Source of the DNA: Adiantum capillus-veneris
Lineage: Eukaryota; Streptophyta; Polypodiopsida; Polypodiales; Pteridaceae
Reading direction: 5' to 3'
NCBI GenBank assembly: GCA_014529385.2
Contig: CM043971.1
Location: 27,011,769-27,075,768, forward strand
DNA length: 64,000 nucleotides
Shown here: in pieces, positions 1 to 11,917 of the stretch
Layout of the letters: each line of letters begins with the position of its first letter
Position numbering within the stretch: the stretch's first letter is position 1
Made by a program: the position numbers and the translations under genes
The notes under the pieces: model-generated
Databases searched by the model: none
The model's input: only the letters and a program-made list of their open reading frames with translations
Told to the model about the DNA's origin: nothing

Positions 1-3000
1 ATGTGTCTCCAAACAAGGAGTGGTTTACCTCTTATGTGACCACTAAAGATCATGTTCGGCTAGGCAATGGGCAGACATGTGAGATCTTAGGTGTTGGAGA
101 TGTTCAATTGAAGTTTCAGAATGGCTCTTCTTTCACGCTGAAGAATGTGAGACATGTTCCCGCAATTACAAATCAGTTTGATCAGCACAGGTTTACTTGA
201 TGATGCTGGCTACGTCACCACTTTTGGACAGAACATGTGGAAGATATCCAAGGGTTCTATGACAGTAGCACATGGAGTAAGGTCTGGAGGACTTTACATG
301 ATTTATGTATCAAATGTCTCTAAAAATGTAATCAATGTAACCGATTAGCCGAACATTTCTTTGTGGCATAGCCGGTTAGGACATATGTCCAAGAAGGGAA
401 TGGAAATCTTGTCTCATTCTGGTTATTTGCCTGGCTTTTCATTTAATGATTTTGAATTCTGTGAACATTGTCTGTATGGTAAGCAAACACAGCAGCCACA
501 TAAGCATAGAAGCAGTAGAAGAGATACACAATTGGCACTTGTTCATAGCGATTTGTGTGGACCTATGCCTAACCTGTCTCTAGGGGGAGCTTCTTACTTT
601 ATGACATTTATAGATGATTACTCGAGGAAAGTATGGGTTTACTTTCTCAAGCACAAGGATGAAGCGTTTAGTGTTTTCAAAACGTTTGTGACACTTGTGG
701 AGAATCAGAGTGGCAAGAAGCTTAAATGCTTACACACTGACAATGGTGGAGAGTATGTTTCAAAGGCCTTTCAGGACTTTTGTGAGTCAAAAGGTATAGA
801 ACGTGAACTTACTGCTCCTTACAATCCTCCTCAAAATGGTGTTGTTGAGAGGATGAATAGGACCATACAAGAGAAGGTCATAAGTATGTTGTCTAATGCA
901 CAGCTGCCAAATGGGTTTTGGGCTGAAGCTGTATCAACAGTTGTTCATCTTATAAATAGATCTCCTAGCAAGGTTTTGCAGAAGGATTCAGTGGCAGAGA
1001 TGGTATGGTCAGGCAGAATGCCCTCATACAAGCATCTCAGAGTCTTTGGCTGTGAAGCATATACTCATGTTCCAAAGGAATTTAGGAACAAACTTGAGCC
1101 AAAGAGTAGAAAGTGCATCTTTCTAGGCTATGGTAATTCTGGTGAGATGGGGTACAGACTTTGGGATCCTGAATCCAGAAAGGTTATCCGCAGCAATGAT
1201 GTTCACTTTAATGAAGCCAAATATCATTCTAAACCAGAGAGGATTGAGGAGATTAAAAGAGTTGTCTTCCAAGAAGATGGACCTGCACGTGCAAGACAAA
1301 ATGTAAGGGCTCAAGAGGAGCAAGGACAGGATAGAGTGGAACCACAGGTTATGGCTGAGCCTCAGCCACCTATTTTGCGTAGATCGGGACCTATCACACG
1401 ACCTCTTGATCGGTTTGCTCCATCTATGAACTATGTCATGTTGACTGATTGCAATGAGCCTTCATGTTACAAGGAAGCGGTGCAAATGAAGGACTCCGGG
1501 AATTGGCAATTGTCCATGCAGTCAGAGTTGACAGCTCTGCATAAAAACCAGACATGGAAGCTAGTTAAATTACCACAGGGCAAAAAGGCTCTACCTTGTA
1601 AATGGGTTTACAGGTATAAGATCACCACTCATGATACTCAGCCAAAGTACAAAGCAAGGCTTGTTGCCAAGCGCTTTAAGCAAGAACAAGGCATTGACTT
1701 TGATGAAGTCTTCTCTCCGGTGGTCAAGATGACTACATTGAGATGCTTTCTTGCATTGGTTGCCATATTAGATTTGGTCTTGCACCAAATGGATGTCAAA
1801 ACAACGTTTTTGCATGGTGATTTAGATGTGGAAATTTACATGCAGCAGCCAGAAGGGTTTGTTGAGAAAGGCAAGGAAGATTGGGTATGCCAGTTGTTAA
1901 AGAGTCTTTATGGCTTAAAACAATCACCGAGGGCATGGTACCATAAGTTCCACAAGTTTATGCTTTCTCAAGGCTACAAACGTAGTGAGTTCGATCACTG
2001 TCTATATACAAAGAAGGCTAAGGATGGCAGTTGGCTGATCCTTATTTTGTATGTAGATGACATGTTGATTGTTGGCAAGCACTTGGAAGAAATTTCAGCT
2101 TTGAAGTCAAAGATGGCAAAATCGTTTGACATGAAAGACATGGGTGAAGCAAGTCATATACTTGGTATGCGCATTGAGAGAGACAAATCACAGAAGTTGA
2201 TTTGGTTATCTCAAATAGAGTATATTGACAGGGTTTTGCAACGTGTCAATATGGAGAAGGGAAAGGCATTGAGTGTTCCATTGCCACCATATGTGAAACT
2301 TAGCAAACATGATTGTCCTATGTCTGAGGAAGAAAAGGATGAAATGGATAAGATTCCATATGCGTCTGCAGTGGGTAGTTTGATGTATGCAATGATTGCT
2401 ACACGTTCGGATATTGCATTTGCAGTGGGAGTGGTTAGCAGATATATGTCAAATCCCGGCAAGAAACATTGGGAGACAGTGAAAGGAATATTGAGATACC
2501 TGAAAGCTACAAAGAGTATGCATATATGCTATGGGAGTCAGGAGCTAACTGTAAAGGGTTTTACAGACTCAGATTATGCAGGTGACTTAGACAACCGAAG
2601 ATCTACGTCAGGGTATGTCTTTACATTGGCTGGAGGAGAAGTATCATGGCGTTCTACATTACAAGATTGTGTTACTCAGTCTACTACAGAGGCTGAATAT
2701 GTTGCAGCATCAGAGGCATGCAAAGAATCAATTTGGCTTAATCGACTAGTAACAGATTTGGGAATCAAAGAAGAGATGCCTGTGTTATATTGTGATAGTC
2801 AGAGTGCTATACAATTGGCTCGCAATCCAGTTTATCACTCAAAGACAAAGCATGTGGATGTGAAATATCATTTCATTAGGTAAATGCTTGAGGATAAGCA
2901 AATTCAGCTTGTCAAAGTTCACACCACAGAAAATCCTGCTGATCTACTTACAAAAGGACTTCCCTCAGAGAGCTTTGCGCATTTTCGCAAGCACTTAGGT

Positions 3001-3009
3001 GTAGGGTAG
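1..3009 (+). pseudogene. copia pol polyprotein (PR end, IN, RT, RNase H), broken
   Basis: This would encode the pol enzymes that copy and integrate the element. The long open part (361-2883, 840 codons) starts at the GAG-pre-integrase motif WHSRLGH. It has integrase HSDLCGPM, HTDNGGEY and NPPQNGVVERMN (the D, D and E residues), RT with the catalytic YVDDMLIVG, and RNase H with FTDSDYAGD and TEAEYVAASEA. Three lesions break it: a frame change near 170 (frame 3 to frame 1, within ITNQ/LISTGLL), TAG at 346-348, and TAA at 2881-2883. After the last stop the same frame continues with MLEDKQIQLVKVHTTENPAD up to a stop at 3007. The catalytic motifs remain, so decay is moderate. Copia family is certain; the lineage within copia was not resolved. 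Confidence 0.93.
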
Positions 3010-3086
3010 CACATCACTTCTCTACATCTCTTGTATATTAGCTTCTATCACACTTAAAGTACCACATTGGACTTTAAGTGGGAGGT

Positions 3087-3291
3087 TGTTGGGGTATAAA
3101 GCCCAATGTGGTCGCCCAGGTAAGTGGGCGGGCCACCAGGTATGTACACACATTCTATTGTAAAAACCTAATAAGAACTCACTATGCTCGACACATTACA
3201 GTAGAGCGAGTTCACCATATCGTCGTGATCTTCTTCTCGCACTCTCTCTCGTGTCGCACTTCCGCTCGTACTCCTTCACTTCTCTTCTTCA
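3087..3291 (+). repeat. 3' LTR of the copia element
   Basis: It starts TGTTGGGGTATAAAGCC immediately after the purine tract. The right end is placed at a TTCTTCA around 3291, because gypsy-1 gag-like coding sequence is open from about 3297. That makes about 205 bp, typical of short copia LTRs. The second LTR is outside the window, so the right boundary is estimated. Confidence 0.6.
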
Positions 3292-3296
3292 AAGAA

Positions 3297-4705
3297 GGGA
3301 AGATACATCTTAGTGAGACAGGGAAGCCCTTGGCGACCAACTTTGGCAAAGGAGGGATGAAAAAGATACTTGAGGACATGGAAACCAGTCATGCTATCTC
3401 AATGGTTAAAGCAGCAGCATTTGGCTTAATGGCTGGTCAAGTCATACTCAAAGGGTCAAAATCTATTGAAGACGTGATTGAGGATGGTGAAGATGTTTGG
3501 CCATCTGCGATGGAGTTAGCTATGAAGGGAAAGTTGACTAAAGAAGTCTTGCATGAAGCAGGAGATCGTATCGGTCTTGAGACTGGGTGGAATGAACCTG
3601 TAGATGCCTTGTCAGTGCATGCCTACATTGCAAAGTGTTGAGGAAACAAGGCACTTGTTGAAGAAAAACGCAGGAGAGAAAATGGGGATGAAGGCCCCTC
3701 AAAGAGGGCTACTAGAGGTGGAGGGAGAAAGGATCCGAGTCCCTCTCAAGAGCCCATGTCAAGGGAGTCTCCATCACAAGAAGTACCAATGAGAGATGCT
3801 GCACCAAAGGAGAAGCAAGATAAAGAAAAGAGCAAGGGAAAAAGCCCATCATACAAGCTACAATCAGATATTGAAGCTGCCACAAATTTAAAGAAAGTTT
3901 TAGAGGGAAGGATCTTAAATAGCAAGGTGGAGTTTACATTGGGAGAAGTCCTTGGCATTGCAAAAAGAGAGTTCCACGAGGAAATCATTGATATCATAAG
4001 AAGGAAGCGACAAGCTTTAACAGAGTCTATCCAATCAGAGGCTGAAGAGAGTGCTTCAAAGACACATGTGATACAAGTACAACAAACAGATGAAGATGAG
4101 AAGTTTTTAAGCTGCTACCAATCTTTGGGCGGTAGTGTTAAATTTGAAGATGAAGATGAAGACGAAGCCACTCATAAGAGCTACTATTCTAGAAACCATT
4201 GGGCAAGGGCTACAACAGAAACCTTGGTTAAGGTGGGAGATCTTGAGGAGCCTTATGTGGCCTTGATAGACCATGGTTCGGAGATTAACCTGATGTCCAA
4301 GAGTCTCTATATGAAAGGAAAGTGGCTAGTTGATACTGACCATGGGTGGATGATTAGGGCTGCAAACAACTCATCCGGGGATCTCTATGGTGCTTGTCCA
4401 AATGTTAATGTAACCATAGGGGATGTGAAAGGTGAGCAAAATTTCCTTGTTCAAGAGATGTCAAGCTATCCTCTAATCCTTGGACAACCATACATCACCG
4501 CAGTGCGAATGGAGACAAAAGTGTTGGATGATGGATCTGCCTATGCCAAGGTCAAAAGAAAAGATGGAAAACGAGCTGTTCAATTCTTGACAGTTTGCGT
4601 TGACCATGAGCGAAATCGTGACAGCTTACGGGACCATTCTCTACCAAAACCAAGCAAGGAGTTTCGAGATCAAAGGGAGATGAGGGGTTTTGGCCGAGTA
4701 CCATT
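3297..4705 (+). pseudogene. gypsy-1 gag C-terminal part and aspartic protease
   Basis: One frame runs from about 3297 to 4709 with a single TGA at 3639-3641. The first part (HLSETGKPLA..., then a basic K/R/E-rich linker with GPSKRATRGGGRKD) is gag-like, but I see no CCHC knuckle. The retropepsin lies around 4240-4560. Its active site is ALIDHGSEINLMS, with D-H-G-S instead of the usual D-T/S-G-A/S, and a second flap-side motif PLILGQPYI follows. Before it is a conserved-looking helix region (EFTLGEVLGIAKREF). The frame then shifts near 4700 into the RT frame. The enzyme would process the polyprotein; the histidine after the catalytic aspartate is unusual. Confidence 0.85.
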
Positions 4706-6090
4706 GTAAAGCGGGAGTGGAGTGGTACAGAAAGAAAAAGGTTCTCGCCTGATCCGAAGGGAGACAAAGCTTTTTCTACAGGTGCCCTAGTAGCAAAGGA
4801 TGGATTAGTATCTTTCACAACTCTTGGAGATTTAAAGAAAGGACAAAAACAATATGTAAATAGTGTACATAGAAAATACAAAAACCATAATTTGCTAGAT
4901 GAAGACGAGTACATTTCAGGTGTTTTTGAGGAGGTTTCTTTTGTAGATACTATGGGTGATCTCAATGCTATAACAAGTTCTAGTTTTCAACAAGGAAATG
5001 ACCTGGTAAAAGTAGCTTCTATGGACATGTATAGAATCATTGAGTCTTTCAAAGATGAGAAGTTCTTCAATGTAGAAAAAGATCTAGAAGTGCGAGTGGA
5101 GACGAAGTACAAAACTATAGCAAAGAAGGTGAAACCAGTGGCATTGCCTTTGCCTATAGATTGCAAGGAGACGATGGATCAGGCTTCTTTGCAACCTAGT
5201 CTCCGAGATCCAAAAAGAATTGGACACAAGTTTACGCAAGAGTCATTGAAGATGTTAAAAGTTGGAGGCAATGACTCCTTGACAAATATTGAAAGAAAAT
5301 GCTTTGAACAAACACTCTCCAAACATGGAAAAGCTTTTGCATTTGAACCGCATGAGATAGGGTGTGTGGATCCATCTATAATCGAACCAATGGTTATATT
5401 CACTACATCTCATGTGCCTTGGAATCTACGACCAATTCCAGTGGCAAAAGCACTCTTGCCAAAGCTCATAGATTTACTCAATGAAAATATAAAGATGGGG
5501 ATTTTGGAACCTTCATGTGCCCCCTACTCAAGCAGATGGTTCACAGTACCAAAGAAAAATGGAGCTCTACGCTTCATTCAAGACATGCAACCTGTCAACA
5601 AAGTCACAATCAGGAATATGGGTACAGGACCAATTGTAGATGTGTTTGCAGAAGCATTTGCAGGAAGGGCAATATATTCTATGGGGGATTTGTACTCAGG
5701 GTATGATCAGTTCCAACTAGCAATGGAAAGCAGGGACTTGACTACCATGAGAACACCCTTGGGTTTGGTAAGGATGTGCACCTTACTACAGGGAGCAACC
5801 AACTCGGTTGCGCACATGATGAACGGTATGAACAAAGTCCTTCGTGACTTCATACCTCAAATTACAATGCCTTTTCTTGATGACGTTCCAATCAAAGGAT
5901 GGGACTTAGCTAAAAAAGATGAGGCTTTGGATTCGAGGGGGTGCCGTAAATATGTAGCAAACCACATCAATGATTGTGATAGAATTTTAACAATGCTGGA
6001 AGAAGTGAACCTTACATTATCTAGGCAAAAGTCAGTGTTTGGGATGAAGAAATATTGATAGTGGGACAAGCCGCCGACCTTGTCCAACTA
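4706..6090 (+). pseudogene. gypsy-1 reverse transcriptase
   Basis: From about 4706 the frame is open into the RT proper and ends at TGA 6056-6058. RT landmarks are VPWNLRPIPV, the linker ILEPSCAPYSSRWFTVPKK (fingers), IQDMQPVNKVTI, the palm segment MGDLYSGYDQFQL, and the catalytic box MPFLDDVPIKG (FLDD in place of YxDD). The 4892-6058 stretch gives 388 codons. Downstream another frame change (about 6057-6090) passes into RNase H; the codons just after the stop, read one frame over, give EILIVGQ, the expected RT continuation. The enzyme would copy the element RNA into DNA. It is inactive here because of the frame breaks. Confidence 0.88.
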
Positions 6091-6092
6091 AA

Positions 6093-6740
6093 GTGGATGC
6101 AATACAGAGGATGAAGGAAGTATGCGTAAACATCACGGAGGTGAGAAGGTTTCTAGGTGCATGTGTCTTCTATCTCATATGGATTCCACATTATGCACAT
6201 GTTGCAGATCCTCTTTATCAATTGCTAAGGAAGAATCAAAGGTTTCAATGGAATGATGTATATGTAAAAACTATGAGGAAGTTGAAGCAATTGTTGATGT
6301 CTTCACCAACTTTGAGAAAGATTGACTATGAGTGTGGAAGACCGGTGATTGTGACAGTGGACACTAGTCCAACGGGAATTGGATGGGTAGTAGGACAAGA
6401 CGATGAAGATAAACACAGGTATGTGGTGAGGTTTGGGGCCAAGGTTCTAAGCTCTCGCCAAAGAGCATATCCACAGGTAAAAAGGGAGTTATGGGGGGTG
6501 GTTACAACATTAAAGTGTGACAAAGAGTACTTCATTGGAGCATCTGTAGTTGTGGAGACTGATTGCTGACCACTTCTAGGGATGATTGCAAGCTGCTCTA
6601 CTCCTGATATTGCTATGCTTAGGTGGATTGCTTATATAAAGTCCTTGAACCTAGAATTGAATCACATTGCAGGAAAAGATAATGCAATGGCAAATATGAT
6701 TTCAAGGGCAAGTTATAAAAACGAGGATGATATGATTGAT
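6093..6740 (+). pseudogene. gypsy-1 RNase H
   Basis: The frame opens with VRRFLGACVFYLIWIPHYA, the RT-RNase H connection. It continues with the RNase H motifs VTVDTSPTGIGWVVGQ, YPQVKRELWGVV and VVVETDC. A TGA at 6567-6569 interrupts it and the same frame resumes with PLLGMIASC, then LNHIAGKDNAMANMISR, the final RNase H aspartate region. RNase H degrades the RNA strand of the RNA-DNA hybrid during replication. Only one nonsense codon separates it from the integrase frame. Confidence 0.85.
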
Positions 6741-8258
6741 GAGGAGGAAGATGTGGGCACAAAATTCTACACAATTCCTCATGCAAAGCGTGATGATATA
6801 TGCATTGTATCTTCACTTGAATCCTTTTTAGAGGAGTTCTATGAGGATGAATGGTTGCTCATAGGTCGCTACCTGAGTACTTTACAAAATCAAGATGATT
6901 GGAGTGAGTCAGAATTCAAAAGGATCAGAAAGAAAGCATATGGATTCTTCTTGAGGGATGGTTACTTATGGAAACATCCTAAAAGAAGAGATGGGACTCC
7001 ATTACGAGTAGTATGTGATAAGCCTACTCAGCTCAAAGTTATCAAAGAGCTTTATGAAAGCCTATATGCTGGACATCGAGGTGTATGGGCTACTTTTTTC
7101 AAAGTGAAAGAGAGATATTGGTGGAAAGGCATGTATAAGGATGTAGCAGATTTTGTGGAGTCTTGTGTCACATGTCAAATGTATTCCAATGTACGTCATC
7201 GTGATGGATTGCATCCTACATACCCATTAGCCATGCACTATAAATGGGTTGTTGATCTAGTCACAATGCCTTTAGGACTTTGGCAAATGAGATACTTGGT
7301 ACTTGCAGGAGAAGACTTGATAAACCAAGTGGAAGGGCGTGCATTGAGGACAAAAACTACAGAAGCTGTTTGTAAATTTTTGCTTGAAGATCTAATTTGC
7401 CGCTATGGCTGTGTGGAAAAGATAGTTGCTGATAGAGGTGAGTTAGATGCAGATGAAGCAAGGGATTTCTTTACGAGAATTGGTATCAAGCTAGCCCTGA
7501 CTTGTGCTTATAATCCAGAGGGAAATGGAAAAAGTGAAAGAGGACATCCTCCTATTGTCAAATATTTGGCTAAGGGATGTAAAGGTAGAATGCATGAGTG
7601 GCCAAGGTTGCTACCATATGCTTTGTGGGCTGATCGTACAACTCATAGCTCAGTGACTGGTTACATGCCTACCGAATTGATGTATGGTCAGAAGCCAGTC
7701 ATGCCAATTGAGGATGTAGTTCCTACTTGGAACATGTTACCTTGGGAAGATGGTGTAAGTAGGGAAAATCTACTTGCTTTGCGCATAAGGAAATTGGAAA
7801 GAAGACAGGAAGACATAGACATTGCTAAAGCTCGATTGAAGGATGCAAGACTAAAGAATAAAGATAGGTTTGATAAAAGACATAGGCTTCGACCAAAGCC
7901 TATTGAAGAGGGTGATTGGTTCCTAATGTATGACAGTAGCCTTGACAACCAACACACCACACAAAGAAAACTTGCAAACAGGTGGTTTGGTCCCTGTGTT
8001 TTCAAACATGTGCATGGAAATGCTACATATACTTTGAGGGAGCTCGATGGAACAAAGCTTAAAATTCCCATAGCGGGCAAAAGAATCAAGATGTTCAAGA
8101 GGAGACATGAAAGTGATCCTTTTGACTCACAACAAGATGATGATGAAGAACCTAATGACATTGCTACAGATGAGGATGAAGAAGCAGAGCATGATGTTTC
8201 AGACTTTGCAAAAGATGAAAATGACATCCAAATATTTGTGGATCTTAATGAAGATTAA
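6741..8258 (+). pseudogene. gypsy-1 integrase with acidic C-terminus
   Basis: An open frame runs on from RNase H to a stop at 8256. The H2C2 zinc-binding region is HRGVWATFFKVKERYWW... with ESCVTCQ. The catalytic core has the first D in WVVDLVTMP, the second D in VADRGELDADEA, and the E in NPEGNGKSERGHPP. The C-terminal GPCVFKHVHGNATYTLREL resembles the usual integrase DNA-binding tail. There is no chromodomain; the last 50 or so residues are rich in D and E (DDDEEPNDIATDEDEEAEHD). The enzyme would insert the cDNA into chromosomes. This part is intact but its upstream frame is broken. Confidence 0.88.
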
Positions 8259-8317
8259 ACCTACATAAGGAAAATGTTGGCACATGCCGGAGGATGTGCA
8301 GGTTCAGAGGGGGTGGA

Positions 8318-9519
8318 TGTCGTGATGTGGCACGTACAGAGTATGAAATAAAAACATTCACCTCACTTTTGAAACTTCTCAATGCATGGAAAGAAAAACA
8401 ATAATGTACATATTGTGATATATGCTAAAGCGGCTGCTACGATCGCTATCATGTACATACCTATCCGGGGAGTCATGGCCCTGGATGTGGCTCATTTGCG
8501 TGCTTTTTCACTTGATAATATGATTAATTTGGTTTGATAATGTACATAGTCCAAGTGTTTCATGGTGGCACACTCATCTCGCCTACAAAGACTGATGCGG
8601 GCAAAAACTGCCAAAAATAGCAGCTAACAAGCGCCGTTGCACAATTGCATGGAAAGTGACCCAAAATGGTATATTGATGAAAAATGATGCTTATCTATGA
8701 TTTTTATGTGTATGCAAGTGATCCCACAAATTTAGGGATTTTCTTGACTCCGTTTGGGATTTTTCGCATCAAAAATGACATTTTTTGGGTCAAAAATGAG
8801 CTGAAAATGGCCTAGTTTAGGTCCAAAGTGGCAAAATGGCCCAAAAATTGACACATCAGCTCATAATGCCGTGGGGAAGAGAGAGAAGAGGGCTTTTTAT
8901 AGAAAAAACCTGCAATTGATCACTACTGTTGAATAGCTTCCATGGTTGCCCAATCTATGTGTGCTGCAGTCCCGCCTCTTCGCAATCTTGTATCTGAGCT
9001 TGTGAGGGAGTGAATTAGGGATTCCCCTTATCAAAATGGTGTGTGGGCTTCAATATAGAAGCTCTTAAATCTCTGCAAACTCAGAAAATGGTTTCCGTGA
9101 AGGAGGAAGCTTGAGTATCTGTTTCAACTGTTTGATGCTACGACTATGTAATTGGGGGCGAGGCTACATGATACCACCAAAGAGGTTTGGGTTTTGATTG
9201 AGAATTGTGATTGTATGAGAATTGAGGTTTTATGGTTGAACATTTAGTGTTCCTAATTGCTCTTTTAAAGTAAAATTGGATGTGATTTGATGGTCCTCTC
9301 ATCATAATCTCGACTACGAAAACAAGCAGACTCCAAGCACAATAGGAAAGAGGGTTTCTGACTTTGCTGTCACGAACGCTTTTAGATTTTCTGTCACCCT
9401 TAGAAAGAGGGTTGGTGATTCTCCACAAACGCTTTCCACAAAGTGTTTGTGACTTTCATCACGAACTCTCACAGCCAGAGGTTTTGCACCTTCGCAGCTA
9501 GACCGCACACATTTTGACA
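8318..9519 (+). repeat. probable 3' LTR of gypsy-1
   Basis: It begins TGTCGTGATG straight after the purine tract AGAGGGGGTGGA and ends at TTTTGACA (9512-9519), so the termini form a TGTC/GACA inverted pair. A TATA-like CTTTTTATAG lies near 8886. The second LTR is absent, so the 1.2-kb length is a proposal. The bases that follow, GCTGGGTCAGAGGAGG, look somewhat like a primer-binding site; see findings. Confidence 0.55.
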
Positions 9520-10209
9520 GCTGGGTCAGAGGAGGAACTGGATCAGGTTAAAGCTGAATTGAAAGAAGCTAAAGAAGAGATTCAGAACCTAAAAACGGAA
9601 AGGGATGAGCAAAATCTGTGCCATAAGCTACTTGAAGCTCATACAAACAGGAATATGGAGCTGTTACAAAGCAAGTTAGCTAAGGTGGAACATGATATGC
9701 AGATTGTGAAGGAAGAAATGGATGAGGCACAAAGAGTAGCAGATAGGGCTGAAACGATGCTGCGAATGAAGAGAGCTGATTTCAAGACATTACTGATTAC
9801 ACATACGGCTCTGAAAGCTTCCCTTACTGACAGATACATTTATAACAACTTGGCTCAAATTCTAAATCCTGCAGGCAATGTTGTTTTTGATTTAGAAAAT
9901 TTGAGGTCTTTGATGGAAAGTATGTAGAGTAATTTGCAGGAGAAGGTGACTGAGTATAATAGTGCTCTGGTGAATCAAGCAATTCTGGATTATATTGAGC
10001 AGCAAACTTCCCTAGATGGAGCAGAAGAAGACAAGGAAGATACAGACAAGGATGACGAAGCTGATAAGGAGGAGGATGACCAAGAAGAAGGGCATATAAA
10101 TGAAGATGATGATGCCCCACCCCCATCTCCACCTCCAGGACCTGGTACTGGTGGTACAGGGCCAACTGAAGGAGGCCATTCACAGTCAGAATCAGTCTTT
10201 TTGAGCATA
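9520..10209 (+). pseudogene. unrecognised coiled-coil ORF with acidic, proline-rich tail
   Basis: I do not recognise a family. Frame 1 is open from about 9514 with no early ATG and is broken once by TAG at 9925-9927. The first about 120 residues are a strong coiled coil (EELDQVKAELKEAKEEIQNL and further heptads). After the stop comes a very acidic stretch (GAEEDKEDTDKDDEADKEED), then APPPSPPPGPGTGGTG, ending at the CA microsatellite. Coiled coil plus acidic tail is common in gag-like proteins, and it lies directly after a probable LTR. It may therefore be gag of a second element, or a captured host exon. Confidence 0.4.
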
Positions 10210-10219
10210 CATGGTGTGT

Positions 10220-10221
<2 letters not shown>

Positions 10222-10300
<79 letters not shown>
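10222..10300. repeat. (CA)n microsatellite
   Basis: About 39 uninterrupted CA units. It abuts the acidic/proline ORF on its left. The next 420 bases (10301-10722) are AT-rich with no feature I can support. Confidence 0.98.
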
Positions 10301-10305
<5 letters not shown>

Positions 10306-10722
10306 ACATAGTACTAGAGTAGTAAAGATCACGCAAAAAATTAACTTATGGAAAAGAAATAGAGTTTACGTACATGGTTCGCTTGTAAGATTCATAATTG
10401 CTACAAATTTTATTTTTGAGGAGAGATTCTTATTCATAGTGATTTTTTTGTGTTAAGAAGAATATAACTAGTGTTTTGTGTAGCATTTATTTCATCAATA
10501 TGTTGAATTGTTGATTACATTTACTTGTGTTTTGACACCCTCAACTTCAACTCAATTTTTGAGGGGCTTCTGTTCAAAATTTAGATAAACAAATTGTGAA
10601 TTAGATAAAGCATTTGAAAGAAAAAGAACTATAGGAAAATGATCTAGCATAGAGCATTGAATGTACACAAACATTTTAGCATTTGAAGGTAGCCAGTGTG
10701 TCCTTGTAAAGTTCACTCTATC

Positions 10723-11877
10723 ATGTATAGACCAAGAAGACAGGTCAGATTGAGAGTGGTAAGTGAGTTACCCTGTGCATCCCAGCACAATCCAGCTACT
10801 GGAAAGGGTCCCTGAATGGATACTCATTGCTGAAGAGAGGGTGACAAACCCCTATTTGGAAAGAGAGTCTACTTCAGATTGTCGTTCTCTCACTTTGGAA
10901 TTAGAATTGCTATTGGGGAACAAACCAACATATCAGTGTATGAGGGATGTGAGAAGTCAGTTAAAAGAGGTCTTGGTGAAAATGGAAAGTGCTAGAGGAA
11001 TTCTGGATCAAAGAGTGTGGGCTATTATTGAAGATCAGACGACCACTAGCAGAGGACCTCAGACCAAAATGACAGTTGGCGCACATGCAACTGCTCTACG
11101 GCAACTGTTTCAGTTGGTAAGAGTAACCCGAAAAATGATGCAACAAGAGAACCAGGCGGTCCTCAACTTCTTAGAATTCGTGCTTGATTCTCCAGTTCTC
11201 TTGTATGCTTTACCAGCAAAAGAAAGAGAGTTGCCAAGATTCTTTCCAGCACTCTAATCTCAACATCCAGAACCAGTTGATCGCCTTACATACTTCAAAA
11301 TTGTTGATGAGCTTCAGGATTGGTATGAGCGATCAACTGTGGAATGGAAGACTTGGCAGACACTCTTCAAAGAGTCTCTTCAACTAACTGATTTTCAAGA
11401 GCTGAAACAGGAGGTGCAGAGGCTAAGACTGGGTATGGACCGGTGGAAGGTTCAAATCAGAGGTCTCACAAGGATCACTAATCAGTTTCTACAACTGACT
11501 GTTGAGTCCTCTAAATTGCCTGAAAAAGACATTGCGGCTTAGGCAAGCCTAGGGACACAATACAGGGAGATGGCGGAGATTCTCTTTGAAGCTCGGATCA
11601 AAACCAATCAGCCTCTTCTAGAAGGATGGATCCACACTGGCTCGCATTGTCATAAATTGGCAAAGGCAGGCGCATGCTTTATGATCCTGACACCAAGACC
11701 TACCATTATCTTACACCTTATGAAGTGGAGATGACCACAGAGAGGCGGGAACAGCTTGAGCAAGACGCCATTTACAGACTCATTCAGAAGGCCAATGCTA
11801 ATACTGGGACTTCTCAGGAGCCAACCAAGCCAAAGGGAAAAAGGAAGAGGGTTAAGTGGAAGGATACTGGGTAGTTC
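10723..11877 (+). pseudogene. unrecognised decayed ORF cluster
   Basis: Open stretches in changing frames cover the region. 10763-11257 has helical, charged sequence with LLERVPEWILIAEERV and MRDVRSQLKEVLVKMESARG. 11339-11542 has WKTWQTLFKESLQLTDFQ. 11674-11874 has YDPDTKTYHYLTPYEVEM and a basic end, KPKGKRKRVKWKD. Frame breaks lie near 11250-11340 and at a TAG near 11540. The order and common strand suggest one original protein of roughly 370 residues, together with or separate from the coiled-coil ORF upstream. I could not assign a function; a retroelement gag-type protein is possible. Confidence 0.35.
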
Positions 11878-11917
11878 CGTTTCAGAATTCAGTTGCGGGC
11901 TTTTTATTTTCAACTAA

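Larger units (their letters stand above)
1..3291 (+). mobile_element. Ty1/copia LTR retrotransposon, 3' part
   Basis: The window opens inside a copia element. Visible in order are the end of the protease region, the GAG-pre-integrase domain, integrase, reverse transcriptase, RNase H, a purine tract (AAGTGGGAGG, about 3076-3085) and a 3' LTR beginning TGTTGGGG at 3087. IN before RT is the defining copia order. The 5' LTR, gag and protease active site lie outside the window. The element abuts the gag region of gypsy-1, which has no 5' LTR here, so the copia element probably inserted into or truncated gypsy-1. No target duplication can be seen. Confidence 0.93.
3292..9519 (+). mobile_element. 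Ty3/gypsy retrotransposon gypsy-1, 5' truncated
   Basis: Domains run gag-PR-RT-RNaseH-IN, then a purine tract (AGAGGGGG, 8306-8313) and a probable 3' LTR (8318-9519). IN after RNase H defines gypsy. There is no chromodomain; the C-terminus is acidic instead. The 5' LTR and N-terminal gag are missing, with the copia LTR sitting at the break. A fragment of the same family lies on the minus strand at 54745-55840. From memory only, the motifs (protease LIDHGSEIN, RT FLDDVPIKG) are like those of gypsy groups known from basidiomycete fungi and some non-seed plants. Confidence 0.9.

Noticed and set aside
3078-3300. Reading frame from 3078 through the copia LTR into gypsy-1 gag as a fusion gene
   Set aside because: It is chance openness across an LTR; coding character starts only near 3297.
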